Below, piece by piece: positions 53,319 through 62,775 of a stretch of DNA of 64,000 nucleotides. Location: contig NZ_RHLN01000001.1 in NCBI RefSeq assembly GCF_004121075.1, positions 273,002 through 337,001 of the forward strand, given 5' to 3'. This DNA comes from Lutibacter sp. HS1-25. Its GTDB lineage: Bacteria; Bacteroidota; Bacteroidia; Flavobacteriales; Flavobacteriaceae. Positions within the stretch are counted from its first letter, which is position 1. Every line of letters starts with the position of its first letter. The position numbers and the translations under genes are program-made. The notes below the pieces were generated by a model, which had not been told where the DNA came from, did not search any database, and saw only the letters and a program-made list of their open reading frames with translations.

Positions 53319-54585
53319 TCAATTCAAAACCGCAATATGGTATCAAAACTTTAGGTATTTTAATACCTTCAGGTGTTTGACAGTTTTCTAGCAAACCAGC
53401 TAAAATACGTGGCAATGCTAAAGAACTTCCGTTTAAAGTATGTGCCAATTCGCTTTTGCCTTCGCTGTTTTTAAAACGTAATTTTAAGCGATTGGCTTGA
53501 AAAGTTTCAAAATTAGAAACCGAACTTACTTCTAACCAACGATCTTGTGCAGTAGAAAATACTTCAAAATCGTAAGTTAAAGCTGAGGTAAAGCCCATAT
53601 CGCCACCACAAAGACGCAATATTCTAAATGGTAAATTTAATTCGGTTAAAATTTCTTTAACGTGATTAACCATACCATCTAAAGCTTCATAAGATTTAGA
53701 AGGATGTTCAATACGTACAATTTCAACTTTGTCAAATTGATGCAATCTGTTCAAACCACGAACATCTGCTCCGTATGAACCAGCTTCGCGTCTAAAACAA
53801 GGTGTGTAAGCGGTTTTACAAAGTGGAAAATCAGATTCTTTTAAAATAACATCTCTAAAAATATTGGTAACTGGTACTTCAGCAGTAGGAATTAAATATA
53901 AATTATCCTGTGCATCGTGGTACATTTGCCCTTCTTTATCAGGTAATTGTCCTGTTCCGTAAGCAGAATCTTCGTTAACAAAATGCGGTACCTGAACTTC
54001 GTCGTAACCAGCATCGGTATTTTTATCTAAAAAATAATTGATTAAAGCACGTTGTAATTTGGCGCCTTTTCCTTTATAAACCGGAAAACCAGCACCTGTA
54101 ATTTTGTTACCTAACTCAAAATCTATGATGTCGTATTTTTTTGCCAATTCCCAATGTGGTAAAGCACCTTCGTGTAATACAGGAATTTCGCCTTTTTGAA
54201 ATATATTTAAATTGTCTTCGGCTGAATTTCCAGCAGGAACAATTTCCGCAGGAATATTAGGAATTAAGTATAATAACTCTTGTAATTCTGTTGTTATGTT
54301 TTGAAGTTTATCGGCTAACTCTTTCGATTTTTCTTTTAAAACAACTGTTTTTTGCTTTAAAACTTCGGCTTTTTGAACTTCTTTCGCTTTAAATAACTGT
54401 CCAATGTCTTTTGCTAATTTATTTAGATCGGCCAAAATAGCGTCTGATGCTGTTTGAGTTGCTCTTCTTTCTTCATCGGCTGCAATGGTTTTAGCAACCA
54501 ATTCTTCGGCATTTTTTACATTTCTTTTTGCTAAACCTTTTAAAACAGTTTCTTTGTTTTCTCTAATAAACGCTACTTGTAACAT
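53311..54585 (-). CDS. serS: Serine-tRNA ligase
   Basis: Class II aminoacyl-tRNA synthetase of 424 residues charging tRNA-Ser. The N-terminal coiled-coil arm spans about 28-100 (KEVQKAEVLKQKTVV). Class II motifs appear as FRREAGSYGADVRGLNRLHQF (motif 2) and LNGSSLALPRILAGLLENCQT (motif 3). GTGQLPDKEGQMY is a serS mark. It ends CGFELIN, and its stop overlaps a small convergent frame. Confidence 0.97.
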   Translation of the reverse strand: MLQVAFIRENKETVLKGLAKRNVKNAEELVAKTIAADEERRATQTASDAILADLNKLAKDIGQLFKAKEVQKAEVLKQKTVVLKEKSKELADKLQNITTELQELLYLIPNIPAEIVPAGNSAEDNLNIFQKGEIPVLHEGALPHWELAKKYDIIDFELGNKITGAGFPVYKGKGAKLQRALINYFLDKNTDAGYDEVQVPHFVNEDSAYGTGQLPDKEGQMYHDAQDNLYLIPTAEVPVTNIFRDVILKESDFPLCKTAYTPCFRREAGSYGADVRGLNRLHQFDKVEIVRIEHPSKSYEALDGMVNHVKEILTELNLPFRILRLCGGDMGFTSALTYDFEVFSTAQDRWLEVSSVSNFETFQANRLKLRFKNSEGKSELAHTLNGSSLALPRILAGLLENCQTPEGIKIPKVLIPYCGFELIN

Positions 54586-54637
54586 TGTTTTTTCCTTTAA
54601 TTAGTCCGCAAATTTAAGAAATTGCAGTTAAAAGATG

Positions 54638-55186
54638 CTAATTAGTTTCATTTGATTTTAAAGAAACAGTTTGGTGTATTTCAGAAATAATTTGAGGGAT
54701 TTTTTTTACCGAAAAATTCAGGTCAATTTTTAAAGAATCTTTGTTGGTTTTTGTAAGACTGAAGTTGCCATTTTTTATAGGAAAATAACCGCTTTCTCCT
54801 TTGCAAAAACACAAACGACCATAATGTAATTGTACGTTTTGAAGTTGCTCGTTGGTTAAATTTACATCAATAATTGGCGAATCCAATTCGGCATAAATTA
54901 GTTCAGTATAATTGCTGTCGGCAGTATTTTCGAGCGGTTTTTTTGTAAAAGTATATTTTAAAATGGTTTTTGATCCTTCGTTAATAGTTGGATATAAATT
55001 TCCAAATTCATCGGTTTTAAATTCAAGTGTTTTGTTTGAAATTAATTCGAGTGTGCAAGTGCCATTTTCAGGGCAATTGTCTATTGTTGTTGTTATGTTT
55101 TTGTTTGCTGAAACCTGCGAAGTTGCTTTTTGAGGTGTTTTACACGCCATTAACAAAAGCAAACAACTAATTAAAATATTTTTCAT
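54638..55186 (-). CDS. Lipoprotein of unknown function
   Basis: Predicted lipoprotein of 182 residues: signal peptide then lipobox LLMAC (C15), followed by KTPQKATSQ. The mature chain is mostly beta (NCPENGTCTLELISN, ELIYAELDSP) with a cysteine pair CFC (about 130-132). I do not recognise the family. It is 22 bases downstream of ribF and may be cotranscribed with it. Confidence 0.8.
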   Translation of the reverse strand: MKNILISCLLLLMACKTPQKATSQVSANKNITTTIDNCPENGTCTLELISNKTLEFKTDEFGNLYPTINEGSKTILKYTFTKKPLENTADSNYTELIYAELDSPIIDVNLTNEQLQNVQLHYGRLCFCKGESGYFPIKNGNFSLTKTNKDSLKIDLNFSVKKIPQIISEIHQTVSLKSNETN

Positions 55187-55207
55187 AGGTGTAATTTAGT
55201 GAAAATT

Positions 55208-56146
55208 TTATGCAATAAAAGTGCCACTAATTATTTTTAGCGACTTTTCTTTGTCTAACTTTAATTGTTGTTTTAAGGCTTCAACCGAGTCAAATTTTTG
55301 CTCGTTTCTTAAAAATGAAAGCACTTCAACCTGAATATTTTTACCATATAAATTATCGTTGAAATCAAAAAAATGTATTTCAATAGTTTGATTTTTTCCA
55401 CTCACGGTTGGTCTAAAGCCAATGTTCATCATTCCAAAAACAGTTTCATTATTTATGGTAGATTTTACAATATATGCACCCGTTTTCGGAATTAATTTAT
55501 AAGGTTCATTAATGTGAATATTGGCTGTTGGAAATCCTATTTTTTCACCTAAATTTTTCCCTTTTACAACTTCACCTGTAAGCATAAAATAATAGCCCAA
55601 ATAACTGTTCGCTTTTTCAATGTAACCATTTTCAATGGCTTCTCTAATTTTAGTAGAACTTACCGTGTTGTTGTTAATGTCTTTTTGAGAAATTTCCTGT
55701 ACTTCAAAGTTAAAAGTGTTTCCAAAAGCTTGGAGTTGCTCAAAATTACCTTCTCTATTTTTGCCGAAATGATGGTCGTAACCAATAAATAATTTGGCAA
55801 TATTAAGCTTGTTTATTAAAATGTTTTTTACAAAATCCAATGCCGAATATTCTGAAAATTCATTGGTAAAAGGTTGAATTATCAAGGCATCTAGACCCAT
55901 TTTTTCTAACAAAACAATACGTTCATCAATAGTATTAATTAGTTTTATGCTTAAATCTTTTTGTAAAACCATTCTGGGATGTGGGAAAAAAGTCAATAAG
56001 ACCGAAGTTGCATTGTTTTTTTTAGCACTATTTATTAATTTTTGGATTACTTTTTGATGTCCATAATGAACCCCATCAAAAGTGCCAATGGTGACAAATG
56101 ATTTTTTAGGTGAAGTGTATTCAGATAAATCTCTATAAATTTTCAA
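55208..56146 (-). CDS. ribF: Bifunctional riboflavin kinase/FAD synthetase
   Basis: Enzyme of 312 residues making FMN from riboflavin and FAD from FMN. The N-terminal FAD synthetase (adenylyltransferase) has TIGTFDGVHYGHQ (about 20-32) and LFIGYDHHFGKNREG. The C-terminal flavokinase has IGFPTANIHI and NIGFRPTVSG. It supplies the FMN and FAD used by NqrB, NqrC and NqrF and the FAD donor for ApbE. It is divergent from the metalloprotease gene. Confidence 0.96.
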   Translation of the reverse strand: MKIYRDLSEYTSPKKSFVTIGTFDGVHYGHQKVIQKLINSAKKNNATSVLLTFFPHPRMVLQKDLSIKLINTIDERIVLLEKMGLDALIIQPFTNEFSEYSALDFVKNILINKLNIAKLFIGYDHHFGKNREGNFEQLQAFGNTFNFEVQEISQKDINNNTVSSTKIREAIENGYIEKANSYLGYYFMLTGEVVKGKNLGEKIGFPTANIHINEPYKLIPKTGAYIVKSTINNETVFGMMNIGFRPTVSGKNQTIEIHFFDFNDNLYGKNIQVEVLSFLRNEQKFDSVEALKQQLKLDKEKSLKIISGTFIA

Positions 56147-56237
56147 AGTTGAAAATAGTATTTGGTTATTTGAAAGTGCAAAAATACTTTATTTAATTAA
56201 AAGCACTCACATTACTGTTAATTAAAACAGTTATAAA

Positions 56238-56268
56238 TTGCTGTGAAAAATAATATCAATTATATTTG
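56238..56268 (+). promoter_or_regulatory. Promoter of the secreted metalloprotease
   Basis: TTG (56238-56240), 20-base spacer and TATATTTG (56261-56268): an excellent match to the Bacteroidota consensus. The transcription start would be near 56273, which excludes any start codon before that point. Confidence 0.78.
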
Positions 56269-56305
56269 TTGGTTCGAGATTGCTAATTGGGTAAAATTTA
56301 TAATT

Positions 56306-59300
56306 ATGAAAAACAGCTTGGGAAAAAATAGTTTAATGCTTTTTATGTTTTTCGTAATTTCTTCTTTATTTGCACAAAAAAATGACAAAGTTTGGAATCA
56401 ACAAGTTGATTTTCAAATAAATGAAATTGATAAGATTAAACGAAGATCCATTCCAAATGCGTATGAAGTTTATAATTTAGACATCAATACTTTAAAACAA
56501 TCACTTCAAAAAGCCCCAAAAAACAAAGGTAAATTTCAAAAATCAACTACTATTGTAAGTTTTCCAACCACTAATGGCTTTGTTGAAAAATATGAAGTTT
56601 ATGAATCTTCTATTTTAGATGAGCAACTTCAAAAACAATTTCCTTCAATAAAATCTTATGTTGGAGAAAGTATTGAAAACCCAGGAACTATCATTCGTTT
56701 TAGTGTTTCTGATATCGGTTTGCATGCTATGATTATGCAAACTAAAGATGAAGCTGTTTTTATTGATCCATATACTTCAGATAAAAAATCATACATCGTT
56801 TACGCTAAAAAAGAGTTGCCAAATACAGCTCCTTTTGTTTGTAAAGCAGACAAGATGGTTGGAACTTTACAGCAAAAGCTACCTGATTTGGCTTCAAAAA
56901 CTGAAAATGTAAATGATGGAAAATTAAGAACATTTAGATTGGCGATTGCAACAACTGGCGAATATGCTCAATTTCAACTGGCTTATAACGGAATTGGTGA
57001 AACTGCCTCTGAAGCTCGTAAAAAGGAAGTGGTACTTTCGGCAATAAATGCAACAATGACGCGTGTAAATGCTATTTTTGAACGCGATGTTTCTTTAACT
57101 ATGCAGCTGGTTGCTAACAATGCTTCTATTATTTTTTTAGACCCTTTAACTGATGGTTTTACAAACGACAATGGCGATGTTTTAATCAACGAAAGTCAGT
57201 TTGTAATAGACAACAATATTGGGTTTTCTAATTACGATATAGGTCATACTTTTAGTACTGGTGGCGGTGGTTTGGCTACCATCAATTCGCCTTGTACAAC
57301 AAGCAAAGCAAAAGGTATTACAGGCTCTGGCTTTCCTGTTGGAGATTTGTATGATATTGATTTTGTGGCTCATGAAATGGGACATCAATATGGTGCCAAT
57401 CATACTTTTAATAGCAGTAAAGAGGGATGTGGCGGTGGAAATAGAAATGATGCAACAGCTGTTGAACCCGGCAGTGGATCAACCATTATGTCTTATGCAG
57501 GTTTGTGTGCTCCAGAAAATGTTAAGTCGTATGCCAATGATTATTTTCATTTGGTTAGTGTAAATGAAATGTGGGCAAATATAACCAGCGGTTTTAGTAA
57601 TTGTGCCAATATTACTTTAACAGGAAACAATACACCAACGGTTGATGTTTTGCCAACTTATACGTTGCCAATTTCAACGCCATTTTTTTTAAATGCAACT
57701 GCAAGTGATGCTGATGGAGATGTTTTAACCTACACTTGGGAGCAGCTTGATACTCAAATAACAACAGCACCGCCAGTTGCAACGGCAATTCAAGGTCCGG
57801 TTTTTAGATCTTATGCTCCTAGTACATCATCAACCCGATATTTTCCCAATTTAAATACCGTTATTGCGGGTCAATTATCTAATACATGGGAAGTTTTACC
57901 GTCGGTTGCCAGAACCATGAAATTTGGCGTAAATGTAAGGGATAACAATGTAAATGGAGGGCAATCTGCAAGTAGAGAAACCACATTGACTTTTAATAAA
58001 GATGCTGGTCCTTTTAGGGTAACTTCGCAAAGCACCGTAGTTTCTTGGAGTTCGGGTCAATCAAAAGAGATAAAATGGGATGTTGCAAATACCAATATTG
58101 CGCCCATAAATTGTACCAATGTAAATATTAAATTGTCTGTAGATGGTGGATATACGTATCCGTATACTTTGGCTTCAAATATTGCAAATAATGGTACTGC
58201 AAATATTGTTGTACCAAATGTGACTTCAACTTTAGCAAGAATTAAAGTAGAGAGTGTTGGTAATATTTTTTACGCTATAAATGCAGCAAATATCAATATT
58301 CAGGCTAAAGAATTTACCATTACTTTTTCTTCAATAACTTCTGAAGTTTGTAAGCCAACCAATGCTGTTTATAATTTTACATACAATACTTTTTTAGGTT
58401 TTAATGAAGTTACTACGTTTACTGCAGCTGGAAACCCGGCCGGAACAACTGTAAGTTTTAGTCCAGCAACCGCAACAGCCAATAATACCAATGTGGTAGT
58501 AACGGTAAGCGGAACTTCAAATCTTGACTTTGGAGCTTATAAATTTGATATTGTTGGAACTTCTGCAACAACTTCACTAGAAAAAAGAAAAGAAGTTTTA
58601 TTAAATGTTTATGATGCGAATTTAACAGCTCCTATTTTAACAATTCCTACAGATAATAAATTGGCTTATTTAAAACCGTATTCACTAAATTGGAATGCAA
58701 ATTTCAATGCGGTTTCATATACAGTTCAATTGGCAACAGATGCTTCTTTTACAACAATTGTAGAACAAGCTACTGTAAATACAAATTCTTACAAGCCAAT
58801 TTTACTGGCTCTTGATGCTTCTTATTATTGGAGGGTAAAATCAATCAATAATTGTGGTGAAAGTAGTTATAGCAATCCATTTAAATTTACAACTGCCAAT
58901 GAGATTTGTAATACTTACACTTCAACAGACATTCCAAAAGACATACCCGACAATAGCTCTGTTGGTGTTTTTTCTACTATTTCGGTAAGTGATGTAAAAT
59001 TAATTACAGATGTGTCTGTTACTTTAAATATAACACATAGTTATGTAGAAGATTTGTCAATTTCGTTAATTAGTCCTGAAGGTATTGTGGTTTTGTTGTC
59101 TGCTGAAAATGGAGGTGGTGGTGATAATTATACCAACACTATTTTTAATGATGCTGCAACTACTAGTATTGTTAATGGTTCAGCACCTTTTACGGGTACT
59201 TATAAGCCGCAACTTCCGTTGTCGTTTTTAAACAATGGTTTTTCAAATGGTATTTGGAAATTAAAAGTTGTAGATGCTGGTGAAGCCGATACAGGAACTA

Positions 59301-60139
59301 TCAATTCTTGGAGTCTGGAAATTTGTGGAATTATAACAGATATTAACGATGATGACGGAGATGGTGTTATAAACGACATTGATCAATGTCCAAATACTCC
59401 TTTTGGAAATACCGTAGATGCATTGGGCTGTTTTATATTGCCTGCAAACAATTTTGAAATTAAAACTGTTGACGAAACTTGTCCAGGTAAAGACAATGGT
59501 GAAATTATAATTACGGCGCTAAAAAATTACAACTATACTACAACCATTCATAATGTTGATTACAGTTTTATAACCAACCAAACCATTTCTAATTTACCTG
59601 CAGGAACATATGATTTTTGTATAGGTGTTTTTGTTGCTGATGAAAATAAAACTTTTGAGCAATGTTATAATGTTACTGTTGAAGCAGGTACAATAGTTGT
59701 TGGAAAAGCAACTGTTAAAGAGAAGGATGTTGTTATTGATATTGCTCAAGGAACTGCTCCGTTTGAAGTATTGGTAAACGGAAACTTGGCTTTTGAAACC
59801 AATCTTAATTCTTTTGCTTTAAATGTAAATCACGGGGATTTGATTGAGGTAAAAACAAGTGTAGCTTGTGAAGGTGTTTTTTCTAAAGAAATTGACTTGA
59901 TAACTGAAATTATTGCTTATCCAAATCCTACCAATGGCGATTTTGAAATCCAATTACCAACTTCAAAAAAAGAAGTGAAAATTGAATTGTACAATATGCA
60001 GGCACAGTTAATTTCTTCTAAAATGTATCCAGTTGAATTTGGTAAAGTACAATTGTCACTTCAAGATAATCCGACAGGAATTTATATTTCAAAAGTATAT
60101 TTAGATAAGCCCGTTATTTTAAAAATAGTTAAAAAGTAA
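56306..60139 (+). CDS. Secreted reprolysin-like (M12B) metalloprotease with P-domain and T9SS sorting domain
   Basis: Exported protein of 1277 residues from the ATG at 56306; an upstream frame from 56243 overlaps the promoter. Signal peptide about 1-24. A propeptide region is followed by a zinc protease domain (about 205-432) with HEMGHQYGANH at 356-366, giving ligands H356, H360 and H366 and E357. Ig/cadherin-like domains follow, one FN3 (about 772-866), a proprotein-convertase P-domain (about 872-1008) and a DDDGDGVINDIDQC calcium-type repeat. A type A T9SS sorting domain (about 1205-1277, YPNPT) ends it. Likely extracellular proteolysis. Confidence 0.94.
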   Translation: MKNSLGKNSLMLFMFFVISSLFAQKNDKVWNQQVDFQINEIDKIKRRSIPNAYEVYNLDINTLKQSLQKAPKNKGKFQKSTTIVSFPTTNGFVEKYEVYESSILDEQLQKQFPSIKSYVGESIENPGTIIRFSVSDIGLHAMIMQTKDEAVFIDPYTSDKKSYIVYAKKELPNTAPFVCKADKMVGTLQQKLPDLASKTENVNDGKLRTFRLAIATTGEYAQFQLAYNGIGETASEARKKEVVLSAINATMTRVNAIFERDVSLTMQLVANNASIIFLDPLTDGFTNDNGDVLINESQFVIDNNIGFSNYDIGHTFSTGGGGLATINSPCTTSKAKGITGSGFPVGDLYDIDFVAHEMGHQYGANHTFNSSKEGCGGGNRNDATAVEPGSGSTIMSYAGLCAPENVKSYANDYFHLVSVNEMWANITSGFSNCANITLTGNNTPTVDVLPTYTLPISTPFFLNATASDADGDVLTYTWEQLDTQITTAPPVATAIQGPVFRSYAPSTSSTRYFPNLNTVIAGQLSNTWEVLPSVARTMKFGVNVRDNNVNGGQSASRETTLTFNKDAGPFRVTSQSTVVSWSSGQSKEIKWDVANTNIAPINCTNVNIKLSVDGGYTYPYTLASNIANNGTANIVVPNVTSTLARIKVESVGNIFYAINAANINIQAKEFTITFSSITSEVCKPTNAVYNFTYNTFLGFNEVTTFTAAGNPAGTTVSFSPATATANNTNVVVTVSGTSNLDFGAYKFDIVGTSATTSLEKRKEVLLNVYDANLTAPILTIPTDNKLAYLKPYSLNWNANFNAVSYTVQLATDASFTTIVEQATVNTNSYKPILLALDASYYWRVKSINNCGESSYSNPFKFTTANEICNTYTSTDIPKDIPDNSSVGVFSTISVSDVKLITDVSVTLNITHSYVEDLSISLISPEGIVVLLSAENGGGGDNYTNTIFNDAATTSIVNGSAPFTGTYKPQLPLSFLNNGFSNGIWKLKVVDAGEADTGTINSWSLEICGIITDINDDDGDGVINDIDQCPNTPFGNTVDALGCFILPANNFEIKTVDETCPGKDNGEIIITALKNYNYTTTIHNVDYSFITNQTISNLPAGTYDFCIGVFVADENKTFEQCYNVTVEAGTIVVGKATVKEKDVVIDIAQGTAPFEVLVNGNLAFETNLNSFALNVNHGDLIEVKTSVACEGVFSKEIDLITEIIAYPNPTNGDFEIQLPTSKKEVKIELYNMQAQLISSKMYPVEFGKVQLSLQDNPTGIYISKVYLDKPVILKIVKK

Positions 60140-60164
60140 GTTTAATATATTTTACAAACATATT

Positions 60165-60193
60165 ACAGGTTTTAAAAATGACCTGTTTTTTTA
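60165..60193 (+). terminator. Terminator after the metalloprotease
   Basis: Short hairpin ACAGGT/ACCTGT around a 10-base loop, followed by a T run. Confidence 0.75.
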
Positions 60194-60219
60194 GTGTTTG
60201 GAAATTAATTAAAATATAG

Positions 60220-60642
60220 ATGAATTTTAATAATATTAAGTATCAGTTAGCTAAAGAAAGAAAAGAGAAACCTAGAATGAGAATTTTAAGCTATTGGGCA
60301 ATTGTATCATTTTTAGGTATCGTAATTATAAAAACAATTATTAGACCAAAAAACCTTCATTTGTCTGGTACTTTTGATTTTTTACAAGGTACTTTGCCAA
60401 ATTTTTTTGCAGGATCAGGATTTTGTGTAATTGCATTTGTTTATTTCAGGGCTTTTTACATTCATGAAAATTCATTGACAAAAAGGTTGCTATTTGCTTT
60501 TTTATTTTCGTTTTTAGGATTAACCCTTTGGGAATTTATTCAATTTTTTATGGGGTATCCAATAGATTTTTATGATATTTTAATGACTGCAATGGGTAAT
60601 TTACTAACAATTATAATTGTTGTTTTATTAAAAATTAAATAA
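60220..60642 (+). CDS. Small integral membrane protein, function unknown
   Basis: Protein of 140 residues with about four membrane helices (near 25-41, 57-77, 88-106 and 115-138). A GTLPNFFAGSGF segment and the helix with WEFIQFFMGYPIDFYDILMTAMGNL resemble the VanZ-like family, but I would not assign it. It has a cytoplasmic basic N-terminus. It is downstream of the metalloprotease and separated from it by a terminator. Confidence 0.75.
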   Translation: MNFNNIKYQLAKERKEKPRMRILSYWAIVSFLGIVIIKTIIRPKNLHLSGTFDFLQGTLPNFFAGSGFCVIAFVYFRAFYIHENSLTKRLLFAFLFSFLGLTLWEFIQFFMGYPIDFYDILMTAMGNLLTIIIVVLLKIK

Positions 60643-60745
60643 CTTAAAATAGTGGTGCTAAATTTTTAGATTGAAGTTTAAAATTTTTCTGAAAGCCACT
60701 TAGATTTTTCCAAAATAACCAAATGTTTAAAAGTAATATCAAAAA

Positions 60746-60775
60746 AAAAGACCGTCTGAAAAGACGGTCTTTTAA
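60746..60775. terminator. Bidirectional terminator
   Basis: Hairpin with arms AAAAGACCGTCT and AGACGGTCTTTT around a GAAA-type loop, between the converging membrane protein and OmpA-family genes. Confidence 0.92.
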
Positions 60776-60793
60776 ATTTTATTGAAACTAGAA

Positions 60794-61633
60794 TTAGTCT
60801 ACTTTTTGCTCTAACAATTCAAAGAACTGATCTAATTTAGGCATCAAAACAATTCTTGTACGTCTGTTTTTAGCTCTACCTTCAACAGTGTTGTTAGTGT
60901 CTAAAGGAGTATACTCACTTCTACCTGCAGCAACCAAACGAGCTGGGTCAATTTTAAAGTTGTTTTGTAACACTCTAATTACTGAAGTTGCACGAGATAC
61001 ACTTAAATCCCAGTTGTCTTTAATACAGCTAGTATTAATTGGTTTGTTGTCAGTATAACCTTCAACCATTACTTCTAAATTAGGTTGTGCTGCAATTACA
61101 TCAGCAACTTTACCTAACACAGCTTTAGCTTCTGAAGAAATTGTTGAACTACCACTTTTAAATAATAATTTATCAGCAATAGAAATGTAAACAACTGTTT
61201 TTTCAACATTAACTTCAATGTCGTCATCTTCAAATCCATCTTTCAACACACTTTTTAATTTAAATCCAAGTGCTAAGTTGATAGAATCTTTTTTAGTAAC
61301 TGCTTTTTGGATGTACTGAATGTACTGATCTTTTTTACCCATTTGAGCAAGGGTTTCTTTAATGTTGTCAGAAGCTGATTTTGACAATACAGTTAAATTA
61401 TCAACATATTCTAAAGTTTTAGCTTTGTCTTCTTTTAAACTTGAAATTTGTTGATTAAGTGACGAAATTTTACTTTCGTTTTCAACTTGACACTTCATTA
61501 AATCTGCTTTTGTGTCAACCAATTCTTGATTTTTTTGGCTAAAATTTCCTTCTAACTCGGTGTATTTCTTTTTTGAAACACATGAACTTAATACCACTGA
61601 TGTAAGTAATAATACTACTGCTATTTTTCTCAT
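60794..61633 (-). CDS. OmpA-family lipoprotein with coiled coil
   Basis: Predicted outer-membrane lipoprotein of 279 residues. Signal peptide and lipobox VVLSSC (C18), then a coiled-coil spacer (about 25-110), and a C-terminal OmpA/MotB peptidoglycan-binding domain (about 140-265) with VMVEGYTDNKPIN, SRATSVIRVLQ and GRSEYTPLDTNN...NRRTRIVLMPK. It should tether the outer membrane to the cell wall. The gene has its own -7 element and terminator. Confidence 0.92.
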   Translation of the reverse strand: MRKIAVVLLLTSVVLSSCVSKKKYTELEGNFSQKNQELVDTKADLMKCQVENESKISSLNQQISSLKEDKAKTLEYVDNLTVLSKSASDNIKETLAQMGKKDQYIQYIQKAVTKKDSINLALGFKLKSVLKDGFEDDDIEVNVEKTVVYISIADKLLFKSGSSTISSEAKAVLGKVADVIAAQPNLEVMVEGYTDNKPINTSCIKDNWDLSVSRATSVIRVLQNNFKIDPARLVAAGRSEYTPLDTNNTVEGRAKNRRTRIVLMPKLDQFFELLEQKVD

Positions 61634-61659
61634 ATTTTTATATTGCTTTAAATGCGTAC

Positions 61660-61667
61660 CAAATTTA
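61660..61667 (-). promoter_or_regulatory. -7 element of the OmpA-family gene
   Basis: On the minus strand this reads TAAATTTG, matching TAnnTTTG, 26 bases before the start codon. No TTG at the usual spacing was seen. Confidence 0.5.
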
Positions 61668-61734
61668 TAAAAAAGTATTCATTTGGTTATGGATATTTAT
61701 TAATTTAAGAAATTTTTAAGAGATAATTTAATGT

Positions 61735-61742
61735 TATCTTTG
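61735..61742 (+). promoter_or_regulatory. -7 element of apbE
   Basis: TATCTTTG matches TAnnTTTG and lies 37 bases before the apbE ATG. No TTG partner at the right distance was found. Confidence 0.45.
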
Positions 61743-61779
61743 CAAACTAATTATTTGATAAAATTTAATCTATTTTTTA

Positions 61780-62775
61780 ATGAAAAATTATATATTCTTA
61801 ATTTTAATATTTGTTTTGTATGCCTGTGATAATCAGGATAGTAATTTGGTTGTTATTCAGGGTAATGCTATTGGTACTACTTTTTCAATTCATTATTTAG
61901 ATGAAGACGATATTAATTTTAGACCTAAAATTGATAGTTTAATTAAGGCTATTAACAAATCTACTTCAACCTATATTCCAACATCTGATATTTCAAAAGT
62001 AAATAAAGGAGATACCACAGTGGTAGTAGATGCTTTTTTTGAAGAAGTTTTTACCAAATCTGAAAGAATTTTTAATGAAACCAATGGCGATTTTGATCCA
62101 ACAGTTGGTATATTGGTAAATGCCTGGGGTTTTGGACCTGGCGAAGCTATTGAAGATTTAGATTCACTTAAAATTAATCAATTGTTAAAATATGTTGGTT
62201 TTGATAAAGTTAGTTTGAAAAACGGAAAAGTGCATAAATTGTATCCTGAAATTTATTTCGATTTTAATGCCATTGGAAAAGGGTATTTGGTTGATATGGT
62301 TGGGCGACTTTTTGAGCAATACAACATTGAAAATTATATGGTCGAAATTGGTGGTGAAATAAGAGCCAGAGGTGTAAACGAAAAAAACTTAGCGTGGCGC
62401 ATTGCTATTGAAAATCCTAACGAAGATGGAACGCGTTCTTTTGCATCTATTGTTCAGTTAAATAACGAATCTATTGCAACTTCAGGCAATTATAGAAAAT
62501 ACAGAACCACAGCCGATGGTAAAAAATATGTACATACCATCAATACCAAAACAGGTTATGCCTCTGAAAGTAATTTGTTAAGTGCTTCGGTAATTGCAAA
62601 ATCTGATTGTGCCGATGTTGACGGTTATGCAACAGCTTGTATGGCTATGGGCTTAGAAAAAACATTGCAGTTTTTAAAAAATCACCCAGAATTAAAAGTA
62701 TTTTTAATTTATGTTGATGAAAATGATGAAATGAAAACCTATACTTCGCCTCATTTAAAAATGCAGGCTATTTAG
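61780..62775 (+). CDS. apbE: FAD:protein FMN transferase (flavin transferase)
   Basis: Lipoprotein of 331 residues that moves FMN from FAD to threonine in NqrB, NqrC and related proteins. Signal peptide with lipobox LYAC (C16), then GNAIGTTFSI, the DFDPTVGILVNAWGFGP segment, FDFNAIGKGYLVD, VEIGGEIRARG and a C-terminal DGYATACMAMGL. It is expected to act in the periplasm, matching the periplasmic sites on NqrB and NqrC in the nqr operon, about 50 kb away. The stop overlaps the next convergent gene by 8 bases. Confidence 0.95.
   Translation: MKNYIFLILIFVLYACDNQDSNLVVIQGNAIGTTFSIHYLDEDDINFRPKIDSLIKAINKSTSTYIPTSDISKVNKGDTTVVVDAFFEEVFTKSERIFNETNGDFDPTVGILVNAWGFGPGEAIEDLDSLKINQLLKYVGFDKVSLKNGKVHKLYPEIYFDFNAIGKGYLVDMVGRLFEQYNIENYMVEIGGEIRARGVNEKNLAWRIAIENPNEDGTRSFASIVQLNNESIATSGNYRKYRTTADGKKYVHTINTKTGYASESNLLSASVIAKSDCADVDGYATACMAMGLEKTLQFLKNHPELKVFLIYVDENDEMKTYTSPHLKMQAI

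Noticed and set aside
56243..56305. N-terminal extension of the metalloprotease
   Set aside because: A strong promoter overlaps it and the signal peptide starts at 56306.
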